Shown here: one piece after another, positions 37,209 to 48,021 of the stretch
How positions within the stretch are numbered: the stretch's first letter is position 1
How the letters are laid out: the number at the start of each line of letters is the position of its first letter
Assembly: GCA_035606665.1 (NCBI GenBank)
Contig: DATNEY010000057.1
Location: 186,001 to 250,000, forward strand
Length of the DNA: 64,000 nucleotides
From: DASUGC01 sp035606665
GTDB taxonomy: Bacteria; Acidobacteriota; Vicinamibacteria; Vicinamibacterales; SCN-69-37
Direction: 5' to 3'
Translations under genes and position numbers: made by a program
Notes under the pieces: model-generated
Told to the model about the DNA's origin: nothing
The model's database searches: none
The model's input: the letters and a program-made list of their open reading frames with translations, nothing else

Positions 37209-38948
37209 CTACATCGTTTCTCGGACAACTTCTTCGAGCGTCGTGACCCCATCGCGAACCTTTGCGAGGCCGCTTTGGCGGAGCGTCGACATGCCTTCCT
37301 TGACGGCGTGCTCGCGGAGCTCGGTGACGGGACGGTTGTTCAGCACGAGCTCACGGAGACCTTCGGTGATCTCCATGATTTCGAACACGCCCGTCCGGCC
37401 CTTGTACCCGGTGCCACCGCAACGGTCGCAGCCCCGGCCCTTCATCGCCTTGACGTGCGGCAGCTGGTCCTTGGGCATCGCGGCTTCGAGCAGGGTCGAC
37501 TCCGAAATCTGGTGAGGCTCCTTGCACCCCTCGCACACCTTGCGGACGAGGCGCTGCGCGGCGAGCAGGTTGATCGAGTTCGCCACGAGGAACGGTTCGA
37601 TGCCCATATTCACGAGGCGGCTGATGCTGCTCGGCGCGTCGTTCGTGTGCAGAGTCGACAGCACGAGGTGCCCGGTCAGCGCGGCCTTGACCGCGATGCT
37701 GGCCGTGTCGGCGTCACGGATTTCGCCGACGAGGATGATGTTGGGATCCTGACGAAGGAACGAGCGCAGGGCGCCGGCGAACGTCATGCCGATCGCTTCC
37801 TTGACCTGCACCTGGTTGATGCCGGGCAGGTTGAATTCGACCGGATCCTCGGCCGTCATGATGTTCACGCCGGGTTGATTGATCTGGGAGAGGGCGGAAT
37901 ACAGCGTGTTCGTCTTGCCGCTGCCTGTCGGACCGGTCACGAGCACCATGCCCCACGGCTTGCGGATCGCGCCATCGAAGCGCCTGAGACCTTCGGTGTC
38001 GAATCCGAGGAGGCTCATGTCGAGCCGGAGCCCCTTGGCGTCGAGCAGTCGAAGCACGACCTTTTCGCCGAACAGCGTGGGCAGCACTGAAACACGGAAG
38101 TCGATCTCGCGCAGCGTGCCGTGATCGTTGAACCGCGCCTTGATGCGGCCGTCCTGGGGCAACCGCTTCTCGGCGATGTCCAGGCGCGCCATGATCTTGA
38201 TTCGCGACACGAGCGGATCGCGGAACTTGAGCGCCGGTGTCATCACCGACTGCAGCACGCCGTCGATGCGGAACCGCACGCGCAGTTCCTTCTCGTACGG
38301 CTCGATGTGAATGTCGCTCGCGCCCCGCTGAATCGCCGCCAGGAAGAGCGCGTTGGCCAGCCGGATGACCGGCGCTTCGCCGCTCTGCCGTTCGAGAGAC
38401 GCCGAGTCGATCTCCTCCGCGCCCTGGACGACCTGCAGGTCCTCCTGCATGTCGAGGTTCAGGTCCTCGAGGGCTTTGTTGACGATGTCGATGCCCTTGC
38501 CGTTGTCGGCGCTCTTATCCTTGGGCGACCCGTAGTACTGGGTGATGGCCGCCTGGATGGCCGTCTCGGACGCGACGACAGGCTCGACGTGCAGGCCGGT
38601 CCGGAACTTGATGTCGTCCATCGCAAAGACGTTCGTCGGGTCGGTCATCGCGAGGGTGAGCGTGTTGCCCGATCGTCCGACCGGGATCACGTTGTACTTG
38701 GCGGCGGTCTCGGCCGGAATGAGGCGCAGCAGCGCCGGGTCGAACGCAAAGTCCTTGAGGTCAACCGCCGCTACGCCGTACTGGCGGCTGAGTACATCGC
38801 TGATGTCGTCGTCTGAAAGGATGCCGAGCTTGACCAGACTGGTGCCCAGCCGGCCACCGTTGGCGCGCTGATAAGTCAGCGCTTCCTGCAGTTGGGTCGG
38901 AGTAACACGACGTTCGCGAAGCAACAACTCGCCGAGGCGTACAGCCAT
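37209..38948 (-). CDS. pilB: Type IV pilus extension ATPase PilB
   Basis: 579 residues from ATG 38948 (a GTG at 38963 is in frame). The N-terminal MshEN domain starts with VRLGELLLRERRVTPTQLQEA. The core has DIHIEPYEKELRVRFRIDG, Walker A GPTGSGKTNTLYSA, Walker B IILVGEIRDADT and a zinc tetracysteine (CEGCKE and CDRCGGTG). It drives pilin polymerisation. First gene of pilB-pilT-pilC. Confidence 0.96.
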   Translation of the reverse strand: MAVRLGELLLRERRVTPTQLQEALTYQRANGGRLGTSLVKLGILSDDDISDVLSRQYGVAAVDLKDFAFDPALLRLIPAETAAKYNVIPVGRSGNTLTLAMTDPTNVFAMDDIKFRTGLHVEPVVASETAIQAAITQYYGSPKDKSADNGKGIDIVNKALEDLNLDMQEDLQVVQGAEEIDSASLERQSGEAPVIRLANALFLAAIQRGASDIHIEPYEKELRVRFRIDGVLQSVMTPALKFRDPLVSRIKIMARLDIAEKRLPQDGRIKARFNDHGTLREIDFRVSVLPTLFGEKVVLRLLDAKGLRLDMSLLGFDTEGLRRFDGAIRKPWGMVLVTGPTGSGKTNTLYSALSQINQPGVNIMTAEDPVEFNLPGINQVQVKEAIGMTFAGALRSFLRQDPNIILVGEIRDADTASIAVKAALTGHLVLSTLHTNDAPSSISRLVNMGIEPFLVANSINLLAAQRLVRKVCEGCKEPHQISESTLLEAAMPKDQLPHVKAMKGRGCDRCGGTGYKGRTGVFEIMEITEGLRELVLNNRPVTELREHAVKEGMSTLRQSGLAKVRDGVTTLEEVVRETM

Positions 38949-38981
38949 GAGCACCTGAGGCACACGGCCGGCGCGTGAACG

Positions 38982-39974
38982 CTACATCGCTGCACGCAAC
39001 GCTAGTCCGAACCCCTGACTCCTCGAGCGCCCGCGGGTGACATACCCATCGAGCCACAAGCCGCGACGGACGCTGATGCTTCCGCCAAATGCTCCGATTG
39101 GCCGTTTGACCTCTCGCCGATCCCACCGCATGCCGGCACGCAGGAAGACCTTGGCCGAGAGCTGGGCGTCTCCGCCCACGGCAACCGTTCGACGTAGTCC
39201 GACCAGGGGGTCGGCCGTGTCCAGATCCACGTCAATAGCAAGGGTCAGGCCATCCCGGGGGCTCGCAGAAAGGCCAAATCTCACGCGTCTTTCAAGATAG
39301 ATGGCCTTTCCTCCAAGGGTCTTGAAGCCCGGCCGTTGGAGATTCTTAAATGCCGCCGCGGCGCGGACGCGGTCGGTCCCGGCAACGATTCCGAGATCGA
39401 GGTCGAACGCTCCCCGTGAGTCGCTCGCGGCGTCAAGAGCGGCGTCCAGGGCCTCCGCCGCCGTGGCTGCGGCGGGAGCCGAAAACCCGGCGCTTCCGCG
39501 AATGTACTTGGCGGTGGCGCCAACCACGACAAAGTCTCCAAGTGATTGCAGAACCGTGAAGCCGAGTTGGGTTGTGGAGAGGGAGTAGACGCCTTCAACT
39601 CCCGCCTGATCTCGCACGACACCTGCTGTCGAGACGCGCAGGAACGAGACACCCACGGGCCAGGCCCCGAACGCTACGGATTGGGAGTTCAGGCGGCTGG
39701 CGCCGACGACTGGGGGGCCGTTTGGATCACGAAAGTGAAACCGATCACCCGCGATTGTCAGGCCCGCCACCGGCCCTTTCAGCAGTCCGGCAGGGTTCCA
39801 GAACGTGGCGTTTGGATCGTCGGCGACAGCCGTGAACGCACCACCCATGCCAAGGGCCCGGGCACCCACGACCTCGAATGCCACCTGCGCCTCTGCCGGA
39901 CGACCGGCGAAACAGCAGACCGCCAGAACCGCGATCTTCACGATTCCCGGCCGGATTATCAGCGTCGCTCGCAC
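38982..39974 (-). CDS. Outer membrane beta-barrel protein, PorV/UPF0164-like
   Basis: 330 residues. A signal peptide (GIVKIAVLAVCCFAGRPAEAQ) is followed by the pattern ARALGMGGAFTAVADDPNATFWNPAGLL, typical of the PorV/FadL-like barrels with an N-terminal GMGGAFTA motif. The rest alternates polar and hydrophobic residues like a barrel and ends in the region FGLALRAAM. Lies directly upstream of pilB on the same strand; whether it is co-transcribed is not clear. Function unknown. Confidence 0.75.
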   Translation of the reverse strand: MRATLIIRPGIVKIAVLAVCCFAGRPAEAQVAFEVVGARALGMGGAFTAVADDPNATFWNPAGLLKGPVAGLTIAGDRFHFRDPNGPPVVGASRLNSQSVAFGAWPVGVSFLRVSTAGVVRDQAGVEGVYSLSTTQLGFTVLQSLGDFVVVGATAKYIRGSAGFSAPAAATAAEALDAALDAASDSRGAFDLDLGIVAGTDRVRAAAAFKNLQRPGFKTLGGKAIYLERRVRFGLSASPRDGLTLAIDVDLDTADPLVGLRRTVAVGGDAQLSAKVFLRAGMRWDRREVKRPIGAFGGSISVRRGLWLDGYVTRGRSRSQGFGLALRAAM

Positions 39975-40101
39975 GTCCGCCAGCGTATCAACTTACGTCC
40001 CGCGTCCGGAACCTGCCTCTCTCAATTGCGTAATGTGAGTCGGGCTTACAATTGGCGGGATCGCGGCCCTGTTTCCGGCCCGTCTACTGGAGTGCCCAGC
40101 C

Positions 40102-40839
40102 ATGACCGACGCAGTTTCGCCCCCTGTACAACCGATGAGCCTCGTTGCCCGGTTCATGGGCATCATTACGGCGCCGCGGGCCACTTATGAAAACGTGGTC
40201 GCCGTTCCACGTCCCTTCGGCATTCTTTTCGCCTCGATTCTGCTGTTCAGCGTCGCGGCCATCATTCCGCAGATGACTGAAAGCGCGCGGACGCAGATGC
40301 TCGAAGCCCAGGTCAAGGGCATGGAGCGTTTCGGCGTCACGGTGACGCCGGAGGTGTACCAGCGCATGGAGGCGTCATCGAAGAGCATGACGTCCAAGGT
40401 GATCGGCATCGTCTGGTCACTCGTGATGTTCCCGATCCTGGCGCTGATTCTCACGGCCATCTTCTGGGCGTTCTTCAACGCCATCCTTGGCGGCACTGCC
40501 ACGTTCAAACAGGTGCTGGCGGTGACTTCACATTCCTATGTGATCACGGCGCTCGGCGCCATCGCTGCTCTGCCGGTACTGCTCATCAAGTTCAAGCTGG
40601 CGATGGGTGGCCCGTTCAATCTTGGTGCGCTCGCGCCATTTCTCGACCCGGCCTCGACGCTCCACCGTTTTCTGTCCGGCGTGAACCTGTTCAGCCTGTG
40701 GGCTTGGGCCAACGTCAGCATCGGCCTCGCGGTGCTCTACCGTCGCAGCTCGACGACCATCACGATCGTCCTCCTCATCTTTTCGCTCTTGTTCACTTAT
40801 GCCATGACCGCGATCTTCGGATCGTTCATGGGTGGCTAG
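40102..40839 (+). CDS. Yip1-domain membrane protein
   Basis: 245 residues with five hydrophobic helices (about 38-58, 100-122, 135-160, 190-205, 215-240) and the N-terminal SLVARFMGIITAPRATYENV typical of bacterial Yip1/DUF proteins. These precede MacA/MacB-like export genes in many acidobacterial genomes, as here (20-base gap). Its role there is unknown. TACAAT at 40047 may be a -10 box but the spacing to TTGCGT is short. Confidence 0.8.
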   Translation: MTDAVSPPVQPMSLVARFMGIITAPRATYENVVAVPRPFGILFASILLFSVAAIIPQMTESARTQMLEAQVKGMERFGVTVTPEVYQRMEASSKSMTSKVIGIVWSLVMFPILALILTAIFWAFFNAILGGTATFKQVLAVTSHSYVITALGAIAALPVLLIKFKLAMGGPFNLGALAPFLDPASTLHRFLSGVNLFSLWAWANVSIGLAVLYRRSSTTITIVLLIFSLLFTYAMTAIFGSFMGG

Positions 40840-40858
40840 GAATCAGGACCCTGACTGA

Positions 40859-42211
40859 ATGACTCGAAAAAAGAAATGGCTGATCGGGATCGGCATCATC
40901 GTGGTGCTGGCTGCGCTGGCGTACGCCAACATGGGCCTCAACCGCCCGACTGGCACCCAGGTCACGGTTGAGAAGATCGAGGCGCGCGACCTCGAGTCGA
41001 TCGTCTCGGCCAGCGGCAAGATCCAGCCCAAGCGTTCGATCAACATCAGCGCGGAAACGATGGGCAAGGTCATGAACCTGCACGTCCGCGAGGGCGACCT
41101 GGTCAAGAAGGGCCAGTTGCTGCTGCAGATCGACTCGAAGAACCTCGAGACGAACGTGCAGAACCGCGAGGCCAGCCTTGCCTCGGCCAAGCTTCAGCTG
41201 GAGCAGACGCGCGGCCAGATCGACAACTCCAAGGTTGCCCTGAAAGAGGCCGAGGACACGCTCAAGCGCCAGGAGCAGATGTTCAAGAACGGCCTGCTGC
41301 CGCGCGACCAGTGGGAGCGCGTCACCAACGACGTGGCGCGGCAGAAGACCAACCTGATCGTGAGCGAGCAGAGCATGCGCACGCAGGAGCAGCGCATCAA
41401 GCAGGAGGAAGCGAACCTCGAAAGCGCGAGGTACGACCTGAACAAACTGCGCGTCATCGCTCCCATGGACGGCATCGTGACGCGCCGGAACATCGAAGAG
41501 GGCGAAACCGCCGTCGTCGGTACGATGAACAACGCCGGCACGGTGTTGTTGACCATCGCGGATCTCTCGGTCATCGAAACCGAGATCGAAGTCGATGAGA
41601 CCGACATCCCGTTCATCAAGATCGGCCAGCCGGCCAAAGTGAAGATCGACGCCCTGCCGGATCAGGAGTTTCCGGGCAAGGTGACCGAAGTCGGCAACAG
41701 CCCGATCCAGGCCAGCGCCGGTCAGCAGCGCGCGACCAACTTCAAAGTCGTGGTGACGATCGATGGCGCGGTGCCGAACGTCCGGCCGGGGTTCGCCTGC
41801 ACGGCCGTGATCACGACGGCCACGCGCAAGAGCGTCGTGAGCGTCCCGATCCAGGCGATGACGCTCCGCGAAATCGTCGTCGACGAGAAGGGCGAGGTCG
41901 TTCCCACGCCGACGCCGATTCCAGGATCCGCGGCAGCAACCCTCGGCCGCGCCGCCGGACCGGCGGAGCTCAAGCCGGGCCAGAAGCGCAAGGAAATCGA
42001 GGGCGTGTTCTCGCCCAAGGATGGCCGCGCGGTGTTCGTGGCGGTGAAGACAGGTATCGCCGGTGAGAAGTACTTCGAAGTGCTGTCCGGCCTCAAGGCC
42101 GGCGAGGAAGTCATCACCGGACCGTTCGCATCCGTGCGCACCCTGCGCGAGGGCGACCAGATTCGGGTGACCACCGCTACAACAACACCTGGCCCGGGCG
42201 GTTCGAAGTAA
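40859..42211 (+). CDS. MacA-like periplasmic adaptor (HlyD/RND family)
   Basis: 450 residues. An N-terminal membrane anchor (WLIGIGIIVVLAALAYANMG) leads to the lipoyl half-motif SASGKIQPKRSINISAETMGKV, a coiled-coil hairpin (about 90-190), the second lipoyl half (RVIAPMDGIVTRRNIEEGETA) and a beta-barrel domain. It would link an inner membrane MacB-type permease to an outer membrane channel. Two permease genes follow immediately. Confidence 0.9.
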   Translation: MTRKKKWLIGIGIIVVLAALAYANMGLNRPTGTQVTVEKIEARDLESIVSASGKIQPKRSINISAETMGKVMNLHVREGDLVKKGQLLLQIDSKNLETNVQNREASLASAKLQLEQTRGQIDNSKVALKEAEDTLKRQEQMFKNGLLPRDQWERVTNDVARQKTNLIVSEQSMRTQEQRIKQEEANLESARYDLNKLRVIAPMDGIVTRRNIEEGETAVVGTMNNAGTVLLTIADLSVIETEIEVDETDIPFIKIGQPAKVKIDALPDQEFPGKVTEVGNSPIQASAGQQRATNFKVVVTIDGAVPNVRPGFACTAVITTATRKSVVSVPIQAMTLREIVVDEKGEVVPTPTPIPGSAAATLGRAAGPAELKPGQKRKEIEGVFSPKDGRAVFVAVKTGIAGEKYFEVLSGLKAGEEVITGPFASVRTLREGDQIRVTTATTTPGPGGSK

Positions 42212-43435
<1,224 letters not shown>

Positions 43436-43439
43436 CACC

Positions 43440-44723
43440 GTGCGGTGGGGGCTGTTTTCGGAAATCCTCGTGATGTCGTGGGACACGATCCGCAGCAACA
43501 AGCTGCGGTCGGGCCTGACGGTGCTGGGTATCGTCATTGGCATCACGTCGATCGTCGGCATTACCTCCCTGCTACGCGGCTTCGAGCAATCGTTCAAGGA
43601 TCTGATCCGGCAGATCGGCCCGGACACCATCTTCGTGCAGAAGTTCTCGGGCATTACGCGCGCGAGCGGGGCGGACTTCGAGCAGATCATGCGGCGCCCC
43701 AACATCACGCCGGCCGACGCCGAAGCGATCGAGGAATTGCCGTCGATCGCGATGACCGACGTCTTCATGGGCGGCGGCGGCCCGACCGGCCCGCAGCAGG
43801 ATCGGCTGTATTACGGCAACCAGCGCACCAAGCCGCTGTTCACCTTCGGCACGACGGAGAAATGGCCGTTCGTCAACAAGCTGGTGGTCGAGTCAGGCAG
43901 ATTCTTCAATACGGGCGAGTTCCAGCGCCGGCAGAACGTCGCGGTCATCGGACAGACCGCCAAGGTGGCGCTGTTTCCCGTGGAAGATCCCATCGGCAAG
44001 GTCGTGCGGCTGGGTCTGTACCAGTTCACGATCATCGGCGTGATGGCGAAGCGGCCGAGCCCAGGCGGCTTCGACGCCGGCCAGGACGACTTCGTGGTGA
44101 TCCCGCACACCACGTACCAGAAGATCACGGGCATTCGCGCGAACGTCGTGGCGCGCGGCGTCATGCGCAGCGTTCAGGTCGCCGCGGTGCCGGCTGAGGG
44201 CGTGCACCGCGACCAGGCGATGCGCGACGTCGAAGAACTCATGCGCATCCGGCACGGCCTCATGCTGCATCAGCCCAACGATTTCGACGTGGTTACGCAG
44301 GACGCGATCATGGCGTTCTTCGATCAGATCACGCAGGCGGCCTATCTCGCGCTGGTCGTCCTCTCGTCCATCGCCCTCATGGTCGGCGGCATCGGCGTGA
44401 TGAGCATCATGACCATCAGCGTCACGGAACGCACGCGCGAGATCGGCGTCCGGAAATCGCTCGGCGCGCGCCGCCTCGAGATCCTCTGGCAGTTCCTGCT
44501 GGAGTCGGTCTTCCTGACGTCGGTCGGGGGCGTCCTGGGCATCATCACCGGTACGTCCATCGCATTGCTGGTCAACTGGCTGACGGGCTTCCCCGTTTCC
44601 CTGCCCTGGTGGTCGTTCGCCATCGGCTTCGGCTTCTCGGCCGGCGTTGGCGTGTTTTTCGGCATGGTCCCCGCCATCCGGGCCTCGCGGCTCGACCCGA
44701 TCGAAGCGCTCAGATACGAGTAA
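43440..44723 (+). CDS. MacB-type ABC permease (FtsX-like), second
   Basis: 427 residues from GTG 43440. Same layout as the previous protein: N-terminal helix (LRSGLTVLGIVIGITSIVGI), periplasmic core, FtsX part with ERTREIGVRKSLGARRLEILW. Similar but not a recent copy. No ATP-binding subunit is encoded beside them, so the ATPase must come from another locus. Confidence 0.9.
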   Translation: MRWGLFSEILVMSWDTIRSNKLRSGLTVLGIVIGITSIVGITSLLRGFEQSFKDLIRQIGPDTIFVQKFSGITRASGADFEQIMRRPNITPADAEAIEELPSIAMTDVFMGGGGPTGPQQDRLYYGNQRTKPLFTFGTTEKWPFVNKLVVESGRFFNTGEFQRRQNVAVIGQTAKVALFPVEDPIGKVVRLGLYQFTIIGVMAKRPSPGGFDAGQDDFVVIPHTTYQKITGIRANVVARGVMRSVQVAAVPAEGVHRDQAMRDVEELMRIRHGLMLHQPNDFDVVTQDAIMAFFDQITQAAYLALVVLSSIALMVGGIGVMSIMTISVTERTREIGVRKSLGARRLEILWQFLLESVFLTSVGGVLGIITGTSIALLVNWLTGFPVSLPWWSFAIGFGFSAGVGVFFGMVPAIRASRLDPIEALRYE

Positions 44724-44731
44724 CCTGATCA

Positions 44732-44866
44732 GGGCAAAGGGAAGAGGGCACAGGGCAGAGGGCAGAGGAAGGCCAGAGGCTAGAGGTCAGAGGTCGGTTT
44801 GGTGCGCACCTATGACCTGCGGCCCTCTTCCCTCCCTCTGCCCTCTGCCCTTTGACCTTTGCCCTT
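44732..44866. repeat. Large facing heptamer arms after the MacB pair
   Basis: The left arm (44732-44797) is about nine 7-base units, mostly GGGCAGA- and GTCAGAG-like. The right arm (44822-44866) is the reverse type (CTCTGCC, CTCTGCC, CTTTGAC, CTTTGCC). The spacer of 24 bases is non-repetitive. The whole could form a very long hairpin. It fills almost the entire gap before the EF-G paralogue. Confidence 0.75.
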
Positions 44867-44899
44867 GATATGTTTCGCGTATCGGGGGGGTAGTCGTTT

Positions 44900-46996
44900 A
44901 TGAGGGTCTTTGACGCGGCCGGCATTCGTAACGTGGCGGTGGTCGGACACAGCGGCGCCGGCAAGACGCAACTGGTGTCAGCCCTGCTGCTCGATGCCGG
45001 AGCCGTGAACCGGTTTGGCAAGGTCGACGAGGGAACCACCCCGACCGACTACGACGAAGAGGCGATCGCCAGGAAGCACACACTGGCCGCCTCGGCGGCC
45101 TACCTCGAGTGGAACAAGCAGAAGATCAACATCATCGACACGCCTGGCATGGGGAACTTCCTGACGGACGCGAAGGCGTCCCTCCGCGTCGCGGAAGCCG
45201 CGCTGGTGGCGGTCGACGCCGTCTCAGGCGTGCAGGTCTCGACCGAGAAGATCTGGGCCGCCTCCGACGAGCTGCAACTGCCCCGCCTCATCGTGTGCTC
45301 CCGTCTCGATCGCGATCGCGCCAGCCTGGCGCGGACGGTCGAATCGATTCAGTCCGCATTCGGGCGGGGCTGCGTCCCCGTGCAGATGCCTATCGGCGAA
45401 GAACGGCAGTTCAGGGGCGTGATCGACCTCGTCGGGATGCGTGCGTACACCTTCGCCGAGGACGCGTCCGGCAAGATGACCGAGGGCGACGTCCCGGCGG
45501 CGCTCGCGGCCGACGCGAAGTCGTCCCGTGATGCCCTGATCGAAATGGTCGCCGAAGCCGACGATACGCTGATGGAGAAGTTCTTCGAGCACGGCACGCT
45601 GACGCAGGAAGAGCTGGCGACCGGGATCGGCCGCGCAATCCATGCGGCCAAGATCTTCCCGATCTTCTGCGCGTCCGGCCTGCAGAACGTCGGAATCCAG
45701 CCAATTCTCGACGCGATCAACACGTACGTGGCCTCCCCCGCCGAACAGCCGTTCCGCGGTACCGATGTGAAGGGCGACGCTATCGAGCGGACCGCCGATG
45801 ACAAGGCGCCGCTGGTGCTCTGGGTCTGGAAGACGATCGCGGATCAGTTCGCCGGCCGCATTACGCTCTTCCGCGTGATCTCGGGCACGCTCAAGGCGGA
45901 CTCGACGGTCCAGAACATCACCCGCGACCAGCCGGAGCGCTTCGGGCACATTTTCGCGATGCAGGGCAAGACGCAGACGCAACTGCCGGAGCTCAAGGCA
46001 GGCGATATCGGCGCGGTCGCGAAGCTCAAGGATACGCGCACGAACGACGTCCTCGGCGACAAGAACGCCGGCTTCACGGTGCCCCCGATCGCCTTCCCCG
46101 AGCCCGTGCTCTCTTACGCCATCGAGCCGAAGACGCGGAACGACGAGGACAAGATCGGCCCCGCGATGCAGCGGCTGCACGAGGAAGATCCGTCGATCAG
46201 CTACGTCCGCGATCCGCAGACGCAGGAGCTGCTGCTCGCCGGACAGGGCCAGCTACACATCGAAGTCACGGTAGCGAAGCTCCGCCGCAGGTTCGGCGTC
46301 GAGGTCACGCTCAAACCGCCGCGCATCGCGTACAGAGAGACCATCACGGCCAAGGTCGAGGCACACGGGCGCCACAAGAAACAGACCGGCGGGCACGGCC
46401 AGTTCGGCGACTGCAAGATCACGATGGAGCCGCTGCCGAGGGGCTCGGATTTCGAGTTCGTGGACGACATCTTCGGCGGCGCAATCCCCCGGCAGTACGT
46501 GCCGGCCGTGGAGCGCGGAATTCAGGACACCCGCCTGCGGGGCTATCTGGCAGGCTATCCGGTTGTGGATTTTCGAGTCACCGTCACGGACGGCTCGTAC
46601 CACGACGTCGACTCGAGCGAAATGGCGTTTCGTCTGGCCGGCCGGCTCGCGTTCCGCGACGGCATGACGCGAGCGCGCCCGATCCTCCTCGAACCCGTCA
46701 TGAACGTCGAGGTCTACGCGCCGTCGGACTTCGCAGGCGACCTCATGGGCGACCTCAACAGCCGGCGCGGGCGGATCGCGGGGATGGACACGCGCGGTGC
46801 CTCAACCGTGATTCGCGCGACGGTCCCAATGGCCGAGATGCTGACCTACGAGCAGACACTGACATCGACGACCGGCGGCCGCGGCGCCTACCACATGGAG
46901 TTCTCGCACTACGATGAGGTGCCCGGGCACCTGCATGCGAAAATCATCGCAGCGTCGAAAGCGGAGCGCGGGCAGGCCAAAGAAGAAGACGAATGA
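44900..46996 (+). CDS. Elongation factor G paralogue (EF-G2 type)
   Basis: 698 residues with the EF-G domain order. G1 is GHSGAGKT (16-23), G3 is DTPG (80-83). G4 reads SRLD (134-137) where EF-G has NKxD, a change seen in EF-G2-like and tetracycline-protection-like groups. Domains II-V follow, including HKKQTGGHGQFGDCKI and the C-terminal YEQTLTSTTGGRGAYHMEFSHY, the EF-G domain V ending. The main fusA is not in the window. Ribosome release or a stress role is possible; unknown. Confidence 0.88.
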   Translation: MRVFDAAGIRNVAVVGHSGAGKTQLVSALLLDAGAVNRFGKVDEGTTPTDYDEEAIARKHTLAASAAYLEWNKQKINIIDTPGMGNFLTDAKASLRVAEAALVAVDAVSGVQVSTEKIWAASDELQLPRLIVCSRLDRDRASLARTVESIQSAFGRGCVPVQMPIGEERQFRGVIDLVGMRAYTFAEDASGKMTEGDVPAALAADAKSSRDALIEMVAEADDTLMEKFFEHGTLTQEELATGIGRAIHAAKIFPIFCASGLQNVGIQPILDAINTYVASPAEQPFRGTDVKGDAIERTADDKAPLVLWVWKTIADQFAGRITLFRVISGTLKADSTVQNITRDQPERFGHIFAMQGKTQTQLPELKAGDIGAVAKLKDTRTNDVLGDKNAGFTVPPIAFPEPVLSYAIEPKTRNDEDKIGPAMQRLHEEDPSISYVRDPQTQELLLAGQGQLHIEVTVAKLRRRFGVEVTLKPPRIAYRETITAKVEAHGRHKKQTGGHGQFGDCKITMEPLPRGSDFEFVDDIFGGAIPRQYVPAVERGIQDTRLRGYLAGYPVVDFRVTVTDGSYHDVDSSEMAFRLAGRLAFRDGMTRARPILLEPVMNVEVYAPSDFAGDLMGDLNSRRGRIAGMDTRGASTVIRATVPMAEMLTYEQTLTSTTGGRGAYHMEFSHYDEVPGHLHAKIIAASKAERGQAKEEDE

Positions 46997-48000
46997 AGAT
47001 CCTGGCGATAGCGGTGCTCGCGGTGGCTGTTGTGGCGGCACAGCAGCAGGCCCCGCCAGTGCAGGAGCCACAGCAGCCGTTCGACGCATTCGTCGCGGAT
47101 CTCCGGGCCGAAGCACTGGCGAAGGGAATCAGCGCGGCGACCGTCGACGCGGCATTCGCCGGCATCGAACCCCTCGCAGTCGTCGTGACCCGCGACCGCT
47201 CGCAGCCCGAGACCACGCAGAGCCTCGATGACTATCTGAAGCAGCGCCTGACACCGTCGCGCGTCGACAAGGGCCGCGCGCTCACCGCGGAGCACCGCGA
47301 ACTCCTGGCGCGCGTGGAAAAAGCCTACGGGCTCGCGCCGGCGACGATGGTGGCGATCTGGGGGATGGAATCGAACTTCGGCGCCTTCACCGGCAGCTAC
47401 CCGACCATCGCGGCTCTTACCACCCTTGCCTGGGACGCGCGCCGCCCGCTGTTCAGGACCGAACTCTTCGAGGCACTGAGAATCGTCGACCAGGGCAAGG
47501 CCGACGCTTCGGCGCTCAAAGGATCGTGGGCGGGCGCGATGGGACAGCCGCAGTTCATGCCCTCCAGCTACCTCACGCATGCCGTCGATTTCGACGCCGA
47601 TGGCAAGGCGGACATCTGGACGTCGCTACCCGACGTCTTCGCTTCGATGGCGAACTATCTCCGGAACTCGGGCTGGCGCGCCGGCGAGCGTTGGGGCCGT
47701 GAGGTCCGGATTACAACCGCAGTAATGACGAAAGTCGATCGCGAAGTGCCCATGCGGACAAGTGGCTGCCGTGCCGTTCGCGAGATGACGGTCGCCCGGC
47801 CACTCAGTGAGTGGGCAAAGCTGGGTGTCACTCTCGCCGGTGGCGTCAAACTGCCGACGGCGCCGTCGAACGCCTCCCTCGTCCGTGGCCGCAGCCGTAA
47901 CTTCCTTGTGTACCGCAATTACGAGGCCCTGCTCGCGTACAACTGCGCGCACAGCTACGCCGTCACGGTCGGACTGCTGTCGGATCGGCTGACGAACTAG
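46993..48000 (+). CDS. MltB-like lytic murein transglycosylase
   Basis: 335 residues. Signal peptide MKILAIAVLAVAVVAAQQQA, then the Slt-type MltB domain (FDAFVADLRAEALAKGIS), catalytic Glu E126 in AIWGMESNFG, and GSWAGAMGQPQFMPSSYL, the conserved substrate loop. The C-terminal part ends with YNCAHSYAVTVGLLSDRL. Cleaves peptidoglycan to 1,6-anhydro products. Overlaps the EF-G2 stop by 4 bases (ATGA). Confidence 0.92.
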   Translation: MKILAIAVLAVAVVAAQQQAPPVQEPQQPFDAFVADLRAEALAKGISAATVDAAFAGIEPLAVVVTRDRSQPETTQSLDDYLKQRLTPSRVDKGRALTAEHRELLARVEKAYGLAPATMVAIWGMESNFGAFTGSYPTIAALTTLAWDARRPLFRTELFEALRIVDQGKADASALKGSWAGAMGQPQFMPSSYLTHAVDFDADGKADIWTSLPDVFASMANYLRNSGWRAGERWGREVRITTAVMTKVDREVPMRTSGCRAVREMTVARPLSEWAKLGVTLAGGVKLPTAPSNASLVRGRSRNFLVYRNYEALLAYNCAHSYAVTVGLLSDRLTN

Positions 48001-48021
48001 GCGTTGCGGCTGCGCGGCTGA

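Noticed and set aside
40026..40052. TTGCGT/TACAAT as promoter of the Yip1-adaptor operon
   Set aside because: The spacer is only 15 bases. Kept as a remark, not as a feature.
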